The notes beneath the pieces were generated by a model. It made no database searches. It saw nothing but the letters and a program-made list of their open reading frames with translations, and was not told the DNA's origin. From positions 992,001 through 1,056,000 of the forward strand of contig NZ_JAFMOF010000001.1 in the NCBI RefSeq assembly GCF_017349075.1: a DNA stretch of 64,000 bases, read 5' to 3'. The DNA is from Streptomyces triculaminicus. Lineage in GTDB: Bacteria > Actinomycetota > Actinomycetes > Streptomycetales > Streptomycetaceae. This document shows positions 36,831 through 47,187 of this stretch, piece after piece (positions within the stretch are counted from its first letter, which is position 1; each line of letters opens with the position of its first letter). The position numbers were made by a program, and so were the translations under genes.

Positions 36831-38594
36831 ATGGCTTCGGTTCCTTCCCTCGCTTCCACGCTCCACCAGCGCATCGCGGACGCTCTCTCGGCTGCCCTGC
36901 CGGAGGCCGGTGCCGCCGATCCGCTGCTGCGACGAAGCGACCGGGCGGACTTCCAGGCCAACGGCATGCTGGCGCTGGCGAAGAAGCTGAAGGGCAATCC
37001 GCGCGAGCTGGCGGCGAAGGTCGTCGAGGGGCTGCCGGTCGGTGAGGGCGAGCTGATGCGGGAGATCGAGGTCTCCGGGCCCGGCTTCCTCAACATCTCG
37101 GTGTCCGACAGGGCGATCACCGAGACGCTGGCCGCGCGTGCGGCGGACGAGCGGCTGGGCGTGCCGTTCAAGGAGCACCCGGGTGCCACGGTGATCGACT
37201 GGGCGCAGCCGAACGTGGCCAAGGAGATGCACGTCGGTCACCTGCGGAACACGGTGATCGGTAATTCGGTCGTCCGGCTTCTGGAGTTCACGGGCGAGAA
37301 GGTGATCAGCCGTCACCACATCGGCGACTGGGGCACCCAGTTCGGCATGCTCATCCAGTACCTGATCGAGCACCCGCACGAGCTGGACCACAAGGGCGGC
37401 GTGTCCGGTGAGGAGGCCATGTCGAGCCTGAACCGGCTGTACAAGGCCTCGCGCGCGCTCTTCGACTCGGACGAGGAGTTCAAGACGCGGGCCCGGCGCC
37501 GGGTGGTGGATCTGCAGGCGGGCGACGCGGAGACGATCGCGCTGTGGCAGAAGTTCGTCGACGAGTCGAAGATCTACTTCTACTCGGTCTTCGACAAGCT
37601 GGACGTGGAGATCCGCGACGAGGACATCGTCGGCGAGTCGGGCTACAACGACATGCTGGCCGAGACCTGCCGGATGCTCGAGGAGTCGGGTGTCGCGGTG
37701 CGTTCCGAGGGTGCGCTGTGCGTGTTCTTCGACGATGTGAAGGGTCCGGAGGGCAACCCGGTCCCGCTGATCGTGCAGAAGTCCGACGGTGGTTTCGGCT
37801 ACGCGGCGACGGACCTGTCCGCGATCCGTGACCGTGTCTTCAACCTGAAGGCCGACACGCTGCTGTACGTGGTGGACACCCGGCAGTCGCTGCACTTCAA
37901 GATGGTCTTCGAGACCGCGCGCCGGGCGGGCTGGCTGACGGATGACGTCAAGGCCGTGCAGCTGGGCTTCGGCACGGTGCTGGGCAAGGACGGCAAGCCG
38001 TTCAAGACGCGTGAGGGCGAGACGGTCCGGCTGGTGGACCTGCTCGACGAGGCGATCGAGCGGGCGGCGGCCGTGGTGCGGGAGAAGGCCCGGGACCTGA
38101 CCGAGGAGGAGATCGCCGATCGTGCCGCCCAGGTGGGCATCGGCGCGGTGAAGTACGCGGACCTGTCGACGTCGGCGGCCCGTGACTACAAGTTCGACCT
38201 GGACCAGATGGTGTCCCTCAACGGCGACACCTCGGTCTACCTGCAGTACGCGTTCGCCCGTATCCAGTCGATCCTGCGCAAGGCGGGGACGGCCGGTCCG
38301 GTGGCGCACCCGGAGCTGGCGCTGGCCCCGGCCGAGCGGGCGCTGGGTCTGCACCTGGACCAGTTCGCGGCGACGGTGGCGGAGGCGGCCGGGGAGTACG
38401 CGCCGCACAAGCTGGCCGGGTATCTGTACCAGCTGGCCTCGCTCTACACGTCGTTCTACGACCAGTGCCAGGTGCTGAGCGAGGAGAACCCGGCCGAGGT
38501 CGTGGAGAACCGCCTGTTCCTGTGCGACCTCACGGCTCGTACGCTCCACCGGGGCATGGCGCTGCTGGGCATTCGTACGCCCGAGCGGCTCTAG
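36831..38594 (+). CDS. argS: Arginyl-tRNA synthetase
   Basis: A 587-residue class I ArgRS. The HIGH-like motif is in [19 protein letters not shown], with the ArgRS-specific N-terminal Arg_tRNA_synt_N domain ahead of it (residues 5-95). As in many bacterial ArgRS proteins the canonical KMSKS is absent; [17 protein letters not shown] stands in its place. The anticodon-binding DALR domain is at the C-terminus ([16 protein letters not shown]). The ATG at 36831 is selected from the domain boundary; no strong site precedes it. The gene is divergent from lysS (159 bases apart). Confidence 0.95.
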   Translation: MASVPSLASTLHQRIADALSAALPEAGAADPLLRRSDRADFQANGMLALAKKLKGNPRELAAKVVEGLPVGEGELMREIEVSGPGFLNISVSDRAITETLAARAADERLGVPFKEHPGATVIDWAQPNVAKEMHVGHLRNTVIGNSVVRLLEFTGEKVISRHHIGDWGTQFGMLIQYLIEHPHELDHKGGVSGEEAMSSLNRLYKASRALFDSDEEFKTRARRRVVDLQAGDAETIALWQKFVDESKIYFYSVFDKLDVEIRDEDIVGESGYNDMLAETCRMLEESGVAVRSEGALCVFFDDVKGPEGNPVPLIVQKSDGGFGYAATDLSAIRDRVFNLKADTLLYVVDTRQSLHFKMVFETARRAGWLTDDVKAVQLGFGTVLGKDGKPFKTREGETVRLVDLLDEAIERAAAVVREKARDLTEEEIADRAAQVGIGAVKYADLSTSAARDYKFDLDQMVSLNGDTSVYLQYAFARIQSILRKAGTAGPVAHPELALAPAERALGLHLDQFAATVAEAAGEYAPHKLAGYLYQLASLYTSFYDQCQVLSEENPAEVVENRLFLCDLTARTLHRGMALLGIRTPERL

Positions 38595-38606
38595 CCGCCG
38601 GGGGCG

Positions 38607-39044
38607 TCATCCGGCGCCCGCTCCGAGTTCGAACCAGATGAGCTTGCCGACCAGCCCCTGGGGCTGGTCGCGCAGGGCGAAGCCGCCCCAGCTGTCGGCG
38701 CACCACTGGACGATTCCGAGGCCGCGGCCGCGTTCGGCGGCTTCGGTGGCGTCGGGCAGGGCGACGCCGTCGAGTGCGGGGAGCCGGGGGTTGGTGTCCC
38801 ATACGGCGACCCGTACGCGGTCGCCTTCGCGCTTGACGCGTACCGAGGCGGGGCCGTCGGAGTAGCGGTAGGCGTTGGTGACGAGCTCGGAGGTGAGGAG
38901 CTCGGCGGTGTCGGCGAGCTCGAGGAAGCCGTGTTCCTCGAGGATGGTGCGGAGCGTGCGTCGTGCGATGCACGGCGCCATGGGATCGGAGGGGACTTGG
39001 AGCGTGTACTCCCAGTCCTCCGTGAGTTCGGGGTCATGACTCAT
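38607..39044 (-). CDS. ATP-binding anti-sigma-factor-like protein (HATPase_c, RsbW/SpoIIAB type)
   Basis: A 145-residue protein. The kinase-like ATP-binding fold has the N-box ELVTNAYRYSDGP near residue 65 and the G1/G2 box AVWDTNP plus ERGRGLGIVQ near 110. No histidine phosphotransfer domain is present, so it is a stand-alone anti-sigma-like or regulator kinase, of a type that is abundant in streptomycetes. GGAGGCGTGC precedes the ATG at 39044. Its partner is not adjacent. Confidence 0.87.
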   Translation of the reverse strand: MSHDPELTEDWEYTLQVPSDPMAPCIARRTLRTILEEHGFLELADTAELLTSELVTNAYRYSDGPASVRVKREGDRVRVAVWDTNPRLPALDGVALPDATEAAERGRGLGIVQWCADSWGGFALRDQPQGLVGKLIWFELGAGAG

Positions 39045-39316
39045 GCACGCCTCCGTAGCGTAAGCGGCCTGACACACACGGTAACGATGGTCGGAGCCCG
39101 TGCGGTACGCCCGCGTCGTTTCCGCGAGAGACGACCTGTGTGGGTGACGATCGTGAACTATGCACCCCGTCTCGCGTGAGCTGCGCAAACGCGAGTCCCT
39201 CGCAGTCGGCGGGTCCGGCTCGGAGACACGAATGGCGGTGCCCCCGGACCTCGTGGTCCGGGGGCACCGCCATTGCGCTGCGTGACGGGCGGCGGCCGTG
39301 CCGACCGTAGCGGCCG
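39045..39316. other. Intergenic region between the HATPase gene and hemB, with a hairpin
   Basis: 272 bases with no gene. At 39231-39274 a perfect 20-bp inverted repeat (AATGGCGGTGCCCCCGGACC and its complement) around TCGT lies downstream of hemB on the minus strand. It is probably the terminator of the hem operon. Confidence 0.6.
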
Positions 39317-40309
39317 CTACAGCTGCCGGGCGACCTCGGTGGCCCAGTAGGTGAGGATCATGTTCGCGCCGGCGCGCTTGATGCCCGTGAGGGTCTCCAT
39401 GATCGCGCGGTCGCGGTCGATCCAGCCGTTGGCGGCGGCGGCCTCGACCATCGCGTACTCGCCGGAGATCTGGTAGGCGGCGACGGGCACGTCGACGCTC
39501 TCGGCGACCTTGGCGAGGACGTCGAGGTAGGGCAGCGCCGGCTTGACCATCACCATGTCGGCGCCCTCGGCGAGGTCGAGCGCCAGCTCGCGCATCGACT
39601 CGCGGAGATTGGCCGGGTCCTGCTGGTACGTCTTGCGGTCGCCCTGCAGCGAGGAGCCGACGGCCTCGCGGAAGGGGCCGTAGAACGCGGAGGCGTACTT
39701 GGCGGTGTAGGCGAGGATCGACACGTCCTCGTGGCCGGTCTGGTCGAGGGCGTCGCGGACGACGCCGACCTGGCCGTCCATCATGCCGCTGGGGCCGACG
39801 ACGTGGACGCCGGCGTCGGCCTGGACCTGGGCCATCTCGGCGTAGCGCTCGAGGGTGGCGTCGTTGTCGACACGGCCCTCGGCGTCGAGGACGCCGCAGT
39901 GGCCGTGGTCGGTGGACTCGTCCAGGCACAGGTCGGACATGATGACGAGTTCGTCGCCGACCTCGGCCTTCACATCGCGGATGGCGACCTGCAGGATGCC
40001 GTCGGGGTCCGTGCCGGGGGTGCCGAGCGCGTCCTTCTTGGCCTCCTCGGGAACGCCGAAGAGCATGATGCCGGCGACGCCGGCCTCCAGCGCCTCGACG
40101 GCGGCCTTCCGCAGGGTGTCACGGGTGTGCTGGACGACCCCGGGCATCGCCGAGATCGGCACCGGCTCGCTGACGCCCTCCCGCACGAAGGCGGGAAGGA
40201 TCAGGTCGGACGGGTGCAGCCGGTACTCCGCGACCATGCGGCGCATGGCGGGGGTGGTGCGAAGGCGCCGGGGCCGGGACCCCGGGAACGTGCCGTACGT
40301 GGTGCTCAA
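39317..40309 (-). CDS. hemB: Delta-aminolevulinic acid dehydratase (porphobilinogen synthase)
   Basis: A 330-residue enzyme condensing two 5-aminolevulinate molecules. Schiff-base lysines are in [13 protein letters not shown] and [12 protein letters not shown]. The metal site reads [14 protein letters not shown]: the second ligand of the zinc-type motif is Asp instead of Cys, as in the magnesium-dependent class. The TTG at 40309 overlaps the hemD stop (TTGA), so translation is coupled. It is the last gene of the rex-hemACDB operon. Confidence 0.94.
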   Translation of the reverse strand: MSTTYGTFPGSRPRRLRTTPAMRRMVAEYRLHPSDLILPAFVREGVSEPVPISAMPGVVQHTRDTLRKAAVEALEAGVAGIMLFGVPEEAKKDALGTPGTDPDGILQVAIRDVKAEVGDELVIMSDLCLDESTDHGHCGVLDAEGRVDNDATLERYAEMAQVQADAGVHVVGPSGMMDGQVGVVRDALDQTGHEDVSILAYTAKYASAFYGPFREAVGSSLQGDRKTYQQDPANLRESMRELALDLAEGADMVMVKPALPYLDVLAKVAESVDVPVAAYQISGEYAMVEAAAANGWIDRDRAIMETLTGIKRAGANMILTYWATEVARQL

Positions 40310-41955
40310 CTCCGTGCCCTTCTGCGCGATCCGGGCCGCCGCTCGCTCGGGCGGGTGACGGGATCGCCGGCCTCGAGGGCCGCGTCGCGCCGGGCCGCGC
40401 CGAACTCCGCGAGCGCCTCGGCCAGCTTGTGCACCGAGGGCTCGGGCGACAGCACGTCCACCCGCAGGCCGTGCTCCTCCGCGGTCTTCGCGGTGGCCGG
40501 GCCGATGCAGGCGATGACGGTGACATTGTGCGGCTTGCCGGCGATGCCGACGAGGTTCCGCACCGTGGAGGACGAGGTGAACAGCACGGCGTCGAAACCG
40601 CCGCCCTTGATCGCCTCGCGGGTCTCGGCCGGCGGCGGCGAGGCGCGCACGGTCCGGTAGGCCGTGACGTCGTCGACCTCCCAGCCCAGCTCGATCAGGC
40701 CCGCCACCAGGGTCTCGGTGGCGATGTCGGCGCGCGGCAGGAAGACGCGGTCGATCGGGTCGAAGACCGGGTCGTAGGGCGGCCAGTCCTCGAGCAGGCC
40801 GGCGGCGGACTGCTCGCCGGACGGCACCAGGTCGGGCTTGACGCCGAACTCGATCAGCGACTTCGCGGTCTGCTCGCCGACGGCCGCGACCTTGATGCCG
40901 GCGAAGGCACGGGCGTCGAGACCGTACTCCTCGAACTTCTCCCGCACCGCCTTGACGGCGTTGACGGAGGTGAAGGCGATCCACTCGTAGCGGCCGGTGA
41001 CCAGGCCCTTGACCGCCCGCTCCATCTGCTGCGGGGTGCGCGGCGGCTCGACGGCGATCGTCGGCACCTCGCTGGGCACGGCGCCGTACGAGCGCAGCTG
41101 GTCGGAGAGCGAGGCGGCCTGCTCCTTGGTGCGCGGCACGAGCACGTTCCAGCCGAAGAGCGGCTTGGACTCGAACCAGGAGAGCCGCTCGCGCCGCTCG
41201 GCGGCGCTGCGCTCGCCGACCACGGCTATGACCGGCTGGGAGCCGTCCGCGGACGGCAGCACCTTCGCGGCCTTGAGGGTCTGCTGGAGCGTGCCGAGGG
41301 TGGCCGTCCAGGTGCGCTGGCGGGTGGTGGTGCCGGCGACGGTGACGCTGACGGGCGTCTCGGGCCGGCGGCCCCCGGCGACCAGCTCGCCCGCGGCGGC
41401 GACGACGGAGTCCAGGGTGGTGGAGACCACCGCGGTCGCCTCGCTGGTGCCGACCTCGGCCCAGCAGACGGCGGTGGCGGTGCGGGCGTCGACGAAGCGG
41501 ACGTCGCCGCCCTGTCCGTCACGCAGCGGCACTCCGGCGTAGGCGGGCACGCCGACAGCCGTGGCGACGCCGGGCACCACCTCGAAGGTGATGCCGCCGT
41601 CGGCGCAGGCGAGCATCTCGTCGCCGGCGTTGCCGTCGAGGCCGGGGTCGCCGAGAACCGCACGGACGACCCGCTTGCCGCTGCGCGCGGCCGTCATGAC
41701 AAGATTGGCGGTGTCCCTAAGGACCGGCACACCAACGGTCTTTGATGACTCGTCGGTAACCGTCTGGGCCGGCATGTCCACGGTGCCGCGCGCATGCGTA
41801 CGCACCACGTCGAGCACCTGCGGATCGGCGATCAGGACGTCCGCGGCCGCCAGTGCCTCCACGGCGCGCAGCGTCAGCAGTCCCGGGTCTCCGGGGCCGG
41901 CACCGAGGAAGGTGACGTGCCCGTGCGCGGGGTGGTTCGGGGCGGTGGGGTTCAA
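40306..41955 (-). CDS. hemD: HemD fusion: degenerate SUMT-like domain plus uroporphyrinogen-III synthase
   Basis: A 549-residue protein. The N-terminal 240 residues resemble uroporphyrinogen-III C-methyltransferase, with [20 protein letters not shown], but the next loop reads [12 protein letters not shown] in place of the usual catalytic VLYDRLV pattern, so methyltransferase activity may be altered or lost. The C-terminal part (from about residue 275, [15 protein letters not shown]) is uroporphyrinogen-III synthase, which closes the tetrapyrrole ring. The TTG at 41955 overlaps the hemC TGA. The fusion is normal in actinomycetes. Confidence 0.9.
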   Translation of the reverse strand: MNPTAPNHPAHGHVTFLGAGPGDPGLLTLRAVEALAAADVLIADPQVLDVVRTHARGTVDMPAQTVTDESSKTVGVPVLRDTANLVMTAARSGKRVVRAVLGDPGLDGNAGDEMLACADGGITFEVVPGVATAVGVPAYAGVPLRDGQGGDVRFVDARTATAVCWAEVGTSEATAVVSTTLDSVVAAAGELVAGGRRPETPVSVTVAGTTTRQRTWTATLGTLQQTLKAAKVLPSADGSQPVIAVVGERSAAERRERLSWFESKPLFGWNVLVPRTKEQAASLSDQLRSYGAVPSEVPTIAVEPPRTPQQMERAVKGLVTGRYEWIAFTSVNAVKAVREKFEEYGLDARAFAGIKVAAVGEQTAKSLIEFGVKPDLVPSGEQSAAGLLEDWPPYDPVFDPIDRVFLPRADIATETLVAGLIELGWEVDDVTAYRTVRASPPPAETREAIKGGGFDAVLFTSSSTVRNLVGIAGKPHNVTVIACIGPATAKTAEEHGLRVDVLSPEPSVHKLAEALAEFGAARRDAALEAGDPVTRPSERRPGSRRRARS

Positions 41956-42926
41956 AGTGCTCGCTCCCCCATAAGACCGGCCGCACCCTTGTCGAGCATC
42001 TCGGCGGCGAGTCCGCGGCCGAGAGCAAGAGCGTCCTCCTCGGACGCGGGTACGGGACCGGTGGTGGACAGCTGCACCAGCGTCGAGCCGTCGGTGGAAC
42101 CGACGACGCCGCGCAGGCGCATTTCGGTGACAACCTGCCCGCTGGCCAGCAGGTCGGCCAGTGCGCCAACGGGCGCACTGCAGCCGGCCTCCAGGGCGGC
42201 GAGCAGGGCACGCTCGGCGGTCACGGCGGCCCGCGTGTGCGGGTCGTCGAGCTCGGCGAGCGCGGCGGCGAGGGGTGCGTTGGTCACGGCGCACTCGATC
42301 GCCAGGGCCCCCTGGCCGGGGGCGGGCAAAACCTGGTCGGGCTCCAGGAACTGGGTGGCCTCCCCGATCCGGCCGATGCGGGTGAGACCCGCCGCGGCCA
42401 GCACCACGGCGTCCAGCTCGCCGCTCTCGACGAAGCCGACTCGGGTGTCGATGTTCCCGCGGATCGGCACGGTCTCGATCTCCTGCCCGAGCGAGCGCGC
42501 CCAGGCGTTGAGCTGCGCCATGCGGCGCGGCGAGCCGGTGCCGATACGGGCCCCGCGCGGGAGGTCCCCGAAGGTGAGCCCGTCGCGGGCGACGAGTACG
42601 TCGCGCGGGTCCTCGCGGCGCGGGATCGCGGCCAGGAGGAGGTCGTCGGGCTGCGCGGTCGGCAGGTCCTTCAGCGAGTGGACGGCGAAGTCGATCTCAC
42701 CCGCGAGCAGCGCGTCGCGCAGCGCGGAGACGAAGACTCCGGTGCCGCCGATCTGCGCGAGGGCCTCGCGGGAGACGTCGCCGTACGTGGTGATCTCGAC
42801 CAGCTCGACCGGACGGCCGGTGACACGCCGGACGGCCTCGGCCACCTGTCCGGACTGGGCCATGGCGAGCTGACTGCGGCGGGTGCCGAGACGCAGCGGG
42901 CGCTGCGGGGTTGTGGTGTCGTTCAT
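41952..42926 (-). CDS. hemC: Hydroxymethylbilane synthase (porphobilinogen deaminase)
   Basis: A 324-residue enzyme building the linear tetrapyrrole. The dipyrromethane cofactor cysteine is in LLAALEAGCSAPVGA near residue 242. RLGTRRSQLAMAQSGQVAEA opens the protein, and HSLKDLPTAQPDDLLLAAIP contains the catalytic Asp. The ATG overlaps the hemA stop (ATGA). Confidence 0.95.
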   Translation of the reverse strand: MNDTTTPQRPLRLGTRRSQLAMAQSGQVAEAVRRVTGRPVELVEITTYGDVSREALAQIGGTGVFVSALRDALLAGEIDFAVHSLKDLPTAQPDDLLLAAIPRREDPRDVLVARDGLTFGDLPRGARIGTGSPRRMAQLNAWARSLGQEIETVPIRGNIDTRVGFVESGELDAVVLAAAGLTRIGRIGEATQFLEPDQVLPAPGQGALAIECAVTNAPLAAALAELDDPHTRAAVTAERALLAALEAGCSAPVGALADLLASGQVVTEMRLRGVVGSTDGSTLVQLSTTGPVPASEEDALALGRGLAAEMLDKGAAGLMGERAL

Positions 42927-44329
42927 GCCGACTCCCGTGCTGTGTTGGGGCTGCCTTGCCGAAGATCAGCCCGGCTGACGGCCGCGACCGCCTGAGGGTC
43001 GAGGTCGAAGAGTTCCCTCAGGGCGTCGGCGTAGCCGGCGCCGCCGGGGGTGGAGGCGAGCTCCTTGACCCGCACGGTGGGCGCGTGCAGAAGCTTGTCG
43101 ACGACGCGGCGGACGGTCTGGGTGATCTCCGCGCGCTGCTTGTCGTCGAGGTCGGGCAGCCGGCCGTTGAGGCGGGCCATCTCGCCCGCGACGACGTCGG
43201 CGGCCATGGTGCGCAGGGCCACCACGGTGGGCGTGATGTGGGCGGCCCGCTGGGCGGCGCCGAAGGCGGCGACCTCGTCGGAGACGATCGCGCGCACCTG
43301 GTCGACGTCGGCGGCCATGGGCGCGTCGGCGGAGGCCTCGGCGAGGGTCTCGATGTCGACCAGGCGGACGCCGTCGCCCTCCAGGCGGTGGACCGCGGCG
43401 TCGATGTCGCGGGGCATGGCGAGGTCGAGCAGGGCGAGCGCCACCGCGCCGCAGCCCGGCTCGACGGCGCACACGTCCGCGCGGGCCGCCAGCGCGCGCC
43501 CTATCGCCTCGGCCGTCAGGACCAGGCCGGTGGCGCCGGTGCAGGAGACGACGATGTCGGCGAGGGCGAGCTCGGCGGGGACGGCGGCCATCTCGACGGC
43601 CGCGGCCGTCAGGGCGCCGGCGCCGGGGCCGCCGGGCTCGGTGAGGATGGCGGCCAGGCGCTCGGCCCGCTCCAGGGTGCGGTTGGCGACGGCGATGTGG
43701 GCCACGCCCGCGCGCGCGAGGGTGGCCGCGGCGAGCGAGGACATCGAGCCCGCGCCGATGACCAGGGCGCGCTTGCCCGCCGCCCAGTCGGCGACGGCCA
43801 CGGGGCCGGCGAGCTGCTCGAGGCCGAAGGTGACCAGCGACTGGCCGGCCTTGTCGATGCCGGTCTCGCTGTGGGCGCGCTTGCCGACCCGCAGCGCCTG
43901 CTGGAAGAGGTCGTTCAGCAGCCGTCCGGCGGTGTGCAGCTCCTGGCCGAGGGCGAGGGCGTCCTTGATCTGGCCGAGGATCTGCCCCTCGCCGACGACC
44001 ATCGAGTCCAGTCCGCACGCCACCGAGAAGAGGTGGTGGACGGCCCGGTCCTCGTAGTGCACGTAGAGGTAGGGGGTGAGCTCGTCCAGGGGCACGCCCG
44101 AGTGCCGGGCGAGCAGCGTGGACAGCTCGGCGACGCCGGCGTGGAACTTGTCCACGTCGGCGTAGAGCTCGATGCGGTTGCACGTGGCCAGCACCGCCGC
44201 CTCGGTGGCGGGCTCGGCGGCCAGGGCGTCGTGCACGAGACGCGCCTGGGTCTCGCGGCTGAGGGCGGCCCGCTCCAGCACGCTCACCGGCGCGCTGCGA
44301 TGGCTGAGGCCGACGACCAGAAGACTCAT
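42923..44329 (-). CDS. hemA: Glutamyl-tRNA reductase
   Basis: A 468-residue NADPH enzyme reducing glutamyl-tRNA to glutamate-1-semialdehyde, the first committed step of haem synthesis. The catalytic cysteine is in VLATCNRIELYADV, the family signature is MVVGEGQILGQIKDAL, and the NADPH fold follows at ALVIGAGSMSSLAAATLARAG. The ATG at 44329 overlaps the rex stop (ATGA). HemL acts on its product. Confidence 0.95.
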   Translation of the reverse strand: MSLLVVGLSHRSAPVSVLERAALSRETQARLVHDALAAEPATEAAVLATCNRIELYADVDKFHAGVAELSTLLARHSGVPLDELTPYLYVHYEDRAVHHLFSVACGLDSMVVGEGQILGQIKDALALGQELHTAGRLLNDLFQQALRVGKRAHSETGIDKAGQSLVTFGLEQLAGPVAVADWAAGKRALVIGAGSMSSLAAATLARAGVAHIAVANRTLERAERLAAILTEPGGPGAGALTAAAVEMAAVPAELALADIVVSCTGATGLVLTAEAIGRALAARADVCAVEPGCGAVALALLDLAMPRDIDAAVHRLEGDGVRLVDIETLAEASADAPMAADVDQVRAIVSDEVAAFGAAQRAAHITPTVVALRTMAADVVAGEMARLNGRLPDLDDKQRAEITQTVRRVVDKLLHAPTVRVKELASTPGGAGYADALRELFDLDPQAVAAVSRADLRQGSPNTARESA

Positions 44330-45111
44330 GCCGGCATCACGGCGGGGACGTCCCCCTCCGGTCCCTTCCTGCCCACGGCGGCCGCGGCCGTACGGGCCGG
44401 GGCGCCGGTGCGGGGCTGCGCGGGCGTCGTCGCGGTCTGCCCGGACTCCTCGCCGGCCTTGCGCTGCTCGTGGAAGGCGAGGATCTGCAGCTCGATGGAG
44501 AGGTCGACCTTGCGCACGTCCACGCCCTCGGGCACGGACAGCACGGTCGGCGCGAAGTTGAGGATCGAGGTGACCCCGGCGGCCACCAGGCGGTCGCACA
44601 CCTGCTGGGCGGCGCCGGCCGGGGTGGCGATGACGCCGATGGAGACGCCGTTGTCGGTGATGATCGACTCGAGCTCGTCGGTGTGTCGCACGGGCAGCCC
44701 GGCGACGGGCTTGCCGGCCATGGCCGGGTCGGCGTCGATGAGCGCCGCGACACGGAAGCCGCGCGAGGCGAAGCCGCCGTAGTTGGCCAGGGCGGCGCCG
44801 AGGTTACCGATACCGACGATCACTACCGGCCAGTCCTGGGTCAGGCCGAGCTCACGGGAGATCTGGTACACGAGGTACTCGACGTCGTAGCCGACCCCGC
44901 GGGTGCCGTACGAGCCGAGGTAGCTGAAGTCCTTGCGGAGCTTGGCGGAGTTCACACCGGCCGCGGTGGCGAGCTCCTCGGAGGAGACCGTGGGGACCGA
45001 ACGCTCGGAGAGCGCGGTCAGCGCACGCAGGTACAGCGGAAGCCGGGCGACGGTGGCCTCGGGGATTCCTCGGCTTCGGGTCGCCGGTCGGTGAGTTCGG
45101 CCAGTTGCCAC
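44326..45111 (-). CDS. rex: Rex, redox-sensing transcriptional repressor
   Basis: A 261-residue NADH-responsive repressor. The winged helix (TVSSEELATAAGVNSAKLRK, DFSYLGSYGTRGVGYDV) covers residues 25-80. The Rossmann NAD(H) site VVIVGIGNLGAALANYGGF is near residue 98. A Pro/Ala-rich C-terminal tail beyond residue 230 is species-variable. The GTG at 45111 has AGGAG four bases upstream. The Rex operator is in its own promoter, so it represses the rex-hem operon when NADH/NAD+ is low. Confidence 0.95.
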   Translation of the reverse strand: MATGRTHRPATRSRGIPEATVARLPLYLRALTALSERSVPTVSSEELATAAGVNSAKLRKDFSYLGSYGTRGVGYDVEYLVYQISRELGLTQDWPVVIVGIGNLGAALANYGGFASRGFRVAALIDADPAMAGKPVAGLPVRHTDELESIITDNGVSIGVIATPAGAAQQVCDRLVAAGVTSILNFAPTVLSVPEGVDVRKVDLSIELQILAFHEQRKAGEESGQTATTPAQPRTGAPARTAAAAVGRKGPEGDVPAVMPA

Positions 45112-45176
45112 GGTGCTCCTGCGGGTAGAGCGGGGCTGTAGGCGGCGCCTTGTCCCAGGACCGCCCCGTCGAACGC

Positions 45177-45205
45177 AGGCTATGCCTTTGTGAACGCGTG
45201 CACAA
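45177..45205 (-). promoter_or_regulatory. rex-hem promoter with Rex operator (ROP)
   Basis: The near-palindrome TTGTGAACGCGTGCACAA (45188-45205) matches the ROP consensus TTGTGAA-N4-TTCACAA with one change. On the minus strand its outer end TTGTGC is the -35 and TAGCCT (45177-45182) the -10, 17 bases apart, so bound Rex blocks RNA polymerase. Transcription should begin about 60 bases before the GTG. Confidence 0.85.
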
Positions 45206-45456
45206 AGATGGTGTCCGATTTGCCCGGCCAACGTGATGGGTGTCACGCGGTGATTCCGCCCGGTCCGGGAACCATGGACGGGCAGGACTCGACGATCACA
45301 CAGGCCACATGAGCACCACGGGCACGCGGACGGGGACACGGGCGCTCACTCCTCACCTCGATACCCCCGGACACCTACAAATCGCCCATGATGGTAGTCG
45401 ACTCAGGCACCCATTCCGGCCGCGCGACCGTCGGCGAAGGCGGCACAATTGCCGCC
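45206..45456. other. Intergenic region between rex and the glutaredoxin-like gene
   Basis: No gene is seen here. A CACAAT hexamer at 45444-45449 ends seven bases before the ATG at 45457 and probably gives a leaderless mRNA. The rest shows no clear motif. Confidence 0.4.
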
Positions 45457-45735
45457 ATGAGCCCCCTGCTGCGCCGTAGCCCCCGCAAGAACCCCGCCGA
45501 CAGCCTCGTCACGCTCGTCGGCAAGCCCGGCTGCCACCTGTGCGACGACGCCGAGGCCGTCATCGCCGAGGTCTGCGCCGAGCTGGGCGCCCGCTGGGAG
45601 AAGAAGGACATCACCGAGGACGCCGAGCTGCACAGCAAGTACTGGGAGCAGATCCCCGTGATCCTCGTCGACGGCGCCCAGCACGACTTCTGGCGGGTGA
45701 ACCCCGACCGGCTGCGCAAGGCCCTGGGCGGCTGA
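45457..45735 (+). CDS. Glutaredoxin-like (DUF836-type) protein
   Basis: A 92-residue thioredoxin-fold protein. [16 protein letters not shown] holds a CxxC pair (CHLC) near residue 26. [18 protein letters not shown] has the cis-Pro, and the end is NPDRLRKAL. The family is small glutaredoxin-like proteins of unknown partner. It lies downstream of rex, plausibly linked to redox control. The ATG at 45457 is chosen; the reading to 45388 is not needed. Confidence 0.87.
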   Translation: MSPLLRRSPRKNPADSLVTLVGKPGCHLCDDAEAVIAEVCAELGARWEKKDITEDAELHSKYWEQIPVILVDGAQHDFWRVNPDRLRKALGG

Positions 45736-45839
45736 GCGCGGCGCGCCGCGCGGTGGGTAACCGGACCGACGCGCAGAGTTCACGCCATCGCACCGTCCCG
45801 ACTTCCGGTTACCCCGAACAAAGTGACTATGCTCGCCGC

Positions 45840-46787
45840 ATGGCCGCACTCGGATGGCTCACCCACCGCAGGCGCTCCGCCACCGCACGCAGCGTGCTGG
45901 CAGGCGAGGCCGCGGCGGAGGCAGCCCGCAAGTCCGCGCAGGAAAACGAAGAGGCCCTGGCCGGAGGCGCCACCCCCGGCGACCGGGAGCCGGAGCCGGA
46001 GTTCCCGGTGGCGGGCGACGAGCGCGCCGCCGCGTTTTTCGACCTCGACAACACGGTCATGCAGGGCGCCGCCATCTTCCACTTCGGCCGCGGACTGTAC
46101 AAACGGCACTTCTTCGGCAAGCGCGAGCTCGCCCGCTTCGCCTGGCAGCAGACCTGGTTCCGGCTCGCGGGCATCGAGGACCCCGAGCACATGCAGGAGG
46201 CCCGCGACAGCGTCCTGTCGATCGTCAAGGGCCACCGCGTCTCCGAGCTGATGACCATCGGCGAGGAGATCTACGACGAGTACATGGCCGAGCGCATCTG
46301 GCCCGGCACCCGCGCCCTGGCCCAGGCCCACCTGGACGCCGGGCAGAAGGTCTGGCTGGTGACCGCGGCCCCCGTCGAGACCGCGACGATCATCGCCCGC
46401 CGGCTGGGCCTGACCGGCGCGCTGGGCACGGTCGCCGAGTCGATCGGCGGCGTCTACACCGGCCGGCTCGTCGGCGAGCTGCTGCACGGCCCGTCGAAGG
46501 CCGAGGCCGTCCGGGCGCTGGCCGCGGCCGAGGGCCTGGACCTGGAGCGCTGCGCGGCCTACAGCGACTCCGCCAACGACATCCCGATGCTCTCGCTCGT
46601 CGGCCACCCCTACGCGGTGAACCCCGACAGCAGGCTGCGCAGGCACGCGCGCGAGCGCGGCTGGCGGCTGCGGGACTACCGCACGGGCCGCAAGGCGGCC
46701 CGGATCGGCCTCCCGGCCGCGGCCGGCGTGGGCGCCCTCGCGGGCGGCGCCGCTGCCGCCGTCGCGCTGCACCGCCGTCGCCGCTGA
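45840..46787 (+). CDS. HAD-IB family hydrolase (SerB/PSP-like)
   Basis: A 315-residue HAD phosphatase. Motif I is [11 protein letters not shown] (DxDxT) near residue 68, motif II is WLVTAAP, and motif III/IV is [16 protein letters not shown]. The family includes phosphoserine phosphatases and lysophosphatidic acid phosphatases. The C-terminal end carries a hydrophobic stretch ([17 protein letters not shown]) followed by HRRRR. The first 50 residues are charged and probably disordered. The ATG at 45840 follows TATGCT by six bases, suggesting a leaderless mRNA. Confidence 0.9.
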   Translation: MAALGWLTHRRRSATARSVLAGEAAAEAARKSAQENEEALAGGATPGDREPEPEFPVAGDERAAAFFDLDNTVMQGAAIFHFGRGLYKRHFFGKRELARFAWQQTWFRLAGIEDPEHMQEARDSVLSIVKGHRVSELMTIGEEIYDEYMAERIWPGTRALAQAHLDAGQKVWLVTAAPVETATIIARRLGLTGALGTVAESIGGVYTGRLVGELLHGPSKAEAVRALAAAEGLDLERCAAYSDSANDIPMLSLVGHPYAVNPDSRLRRHARERGWRLRDYRTGRKAARIGLPAAAGVGALAGGAAAAVALHRRRR

Positions 46788-47187
46788 ACGCCCGGGCCTC
46801 CACGGGCACATCAGCCACATCACCGGAACGGGCGACAACTCCGGCGCGCCTCCTGGCCACGGCCAGTAACCGAACAGGCCGCACAGGCAATCCTGTTGTC
46901 ATACCCCCACATGGCCCACGACAGTCCTGCGGTGTCCGGATTGCCACAACACGCTGCCCAATCGGCCACACCAGCGGCAAATCCGGTCAACTTCCGTTCT
47001 CAGTTCGATATTTGATCTGTCATCAATAGGTCCCAGAACGAACGGAAACGATGATTTGAGCAACTCGGTGTAGCGCTGCCTGTACGAAGGGTTATTCTCC
47101 TCAGACGCAAGCCGGTACCCGCTTGTCCCTACGACGAGTGAACGGTCCCGCACTGCACGTGATGGAAGCTCTGCCTCTGGGAGTCCC
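46788..47187. other. 400-base region upstream of bldN
   Basis: No gene is seen. It is less GC-rich (AT-rich stretch at 46990-47100: TTCGATATTTGATCTG), as expected of a developmental promoter region. I could not assign a promoter or BldD operator with confidence. Confidence 0.5.

Noticed and set aside
36766..36990. Possible leader ORF before argS
   Set aside because: No run of Arg codons and no alternative hairpins, so no evidence for attenuation. It overlaps the argS start.
39231..39274. Mobile-element terminal repeat
   Set aside because: A perfect 20-bp repeat with a 4-base loop is better explained as the hem operon terminator; no transposase is near.
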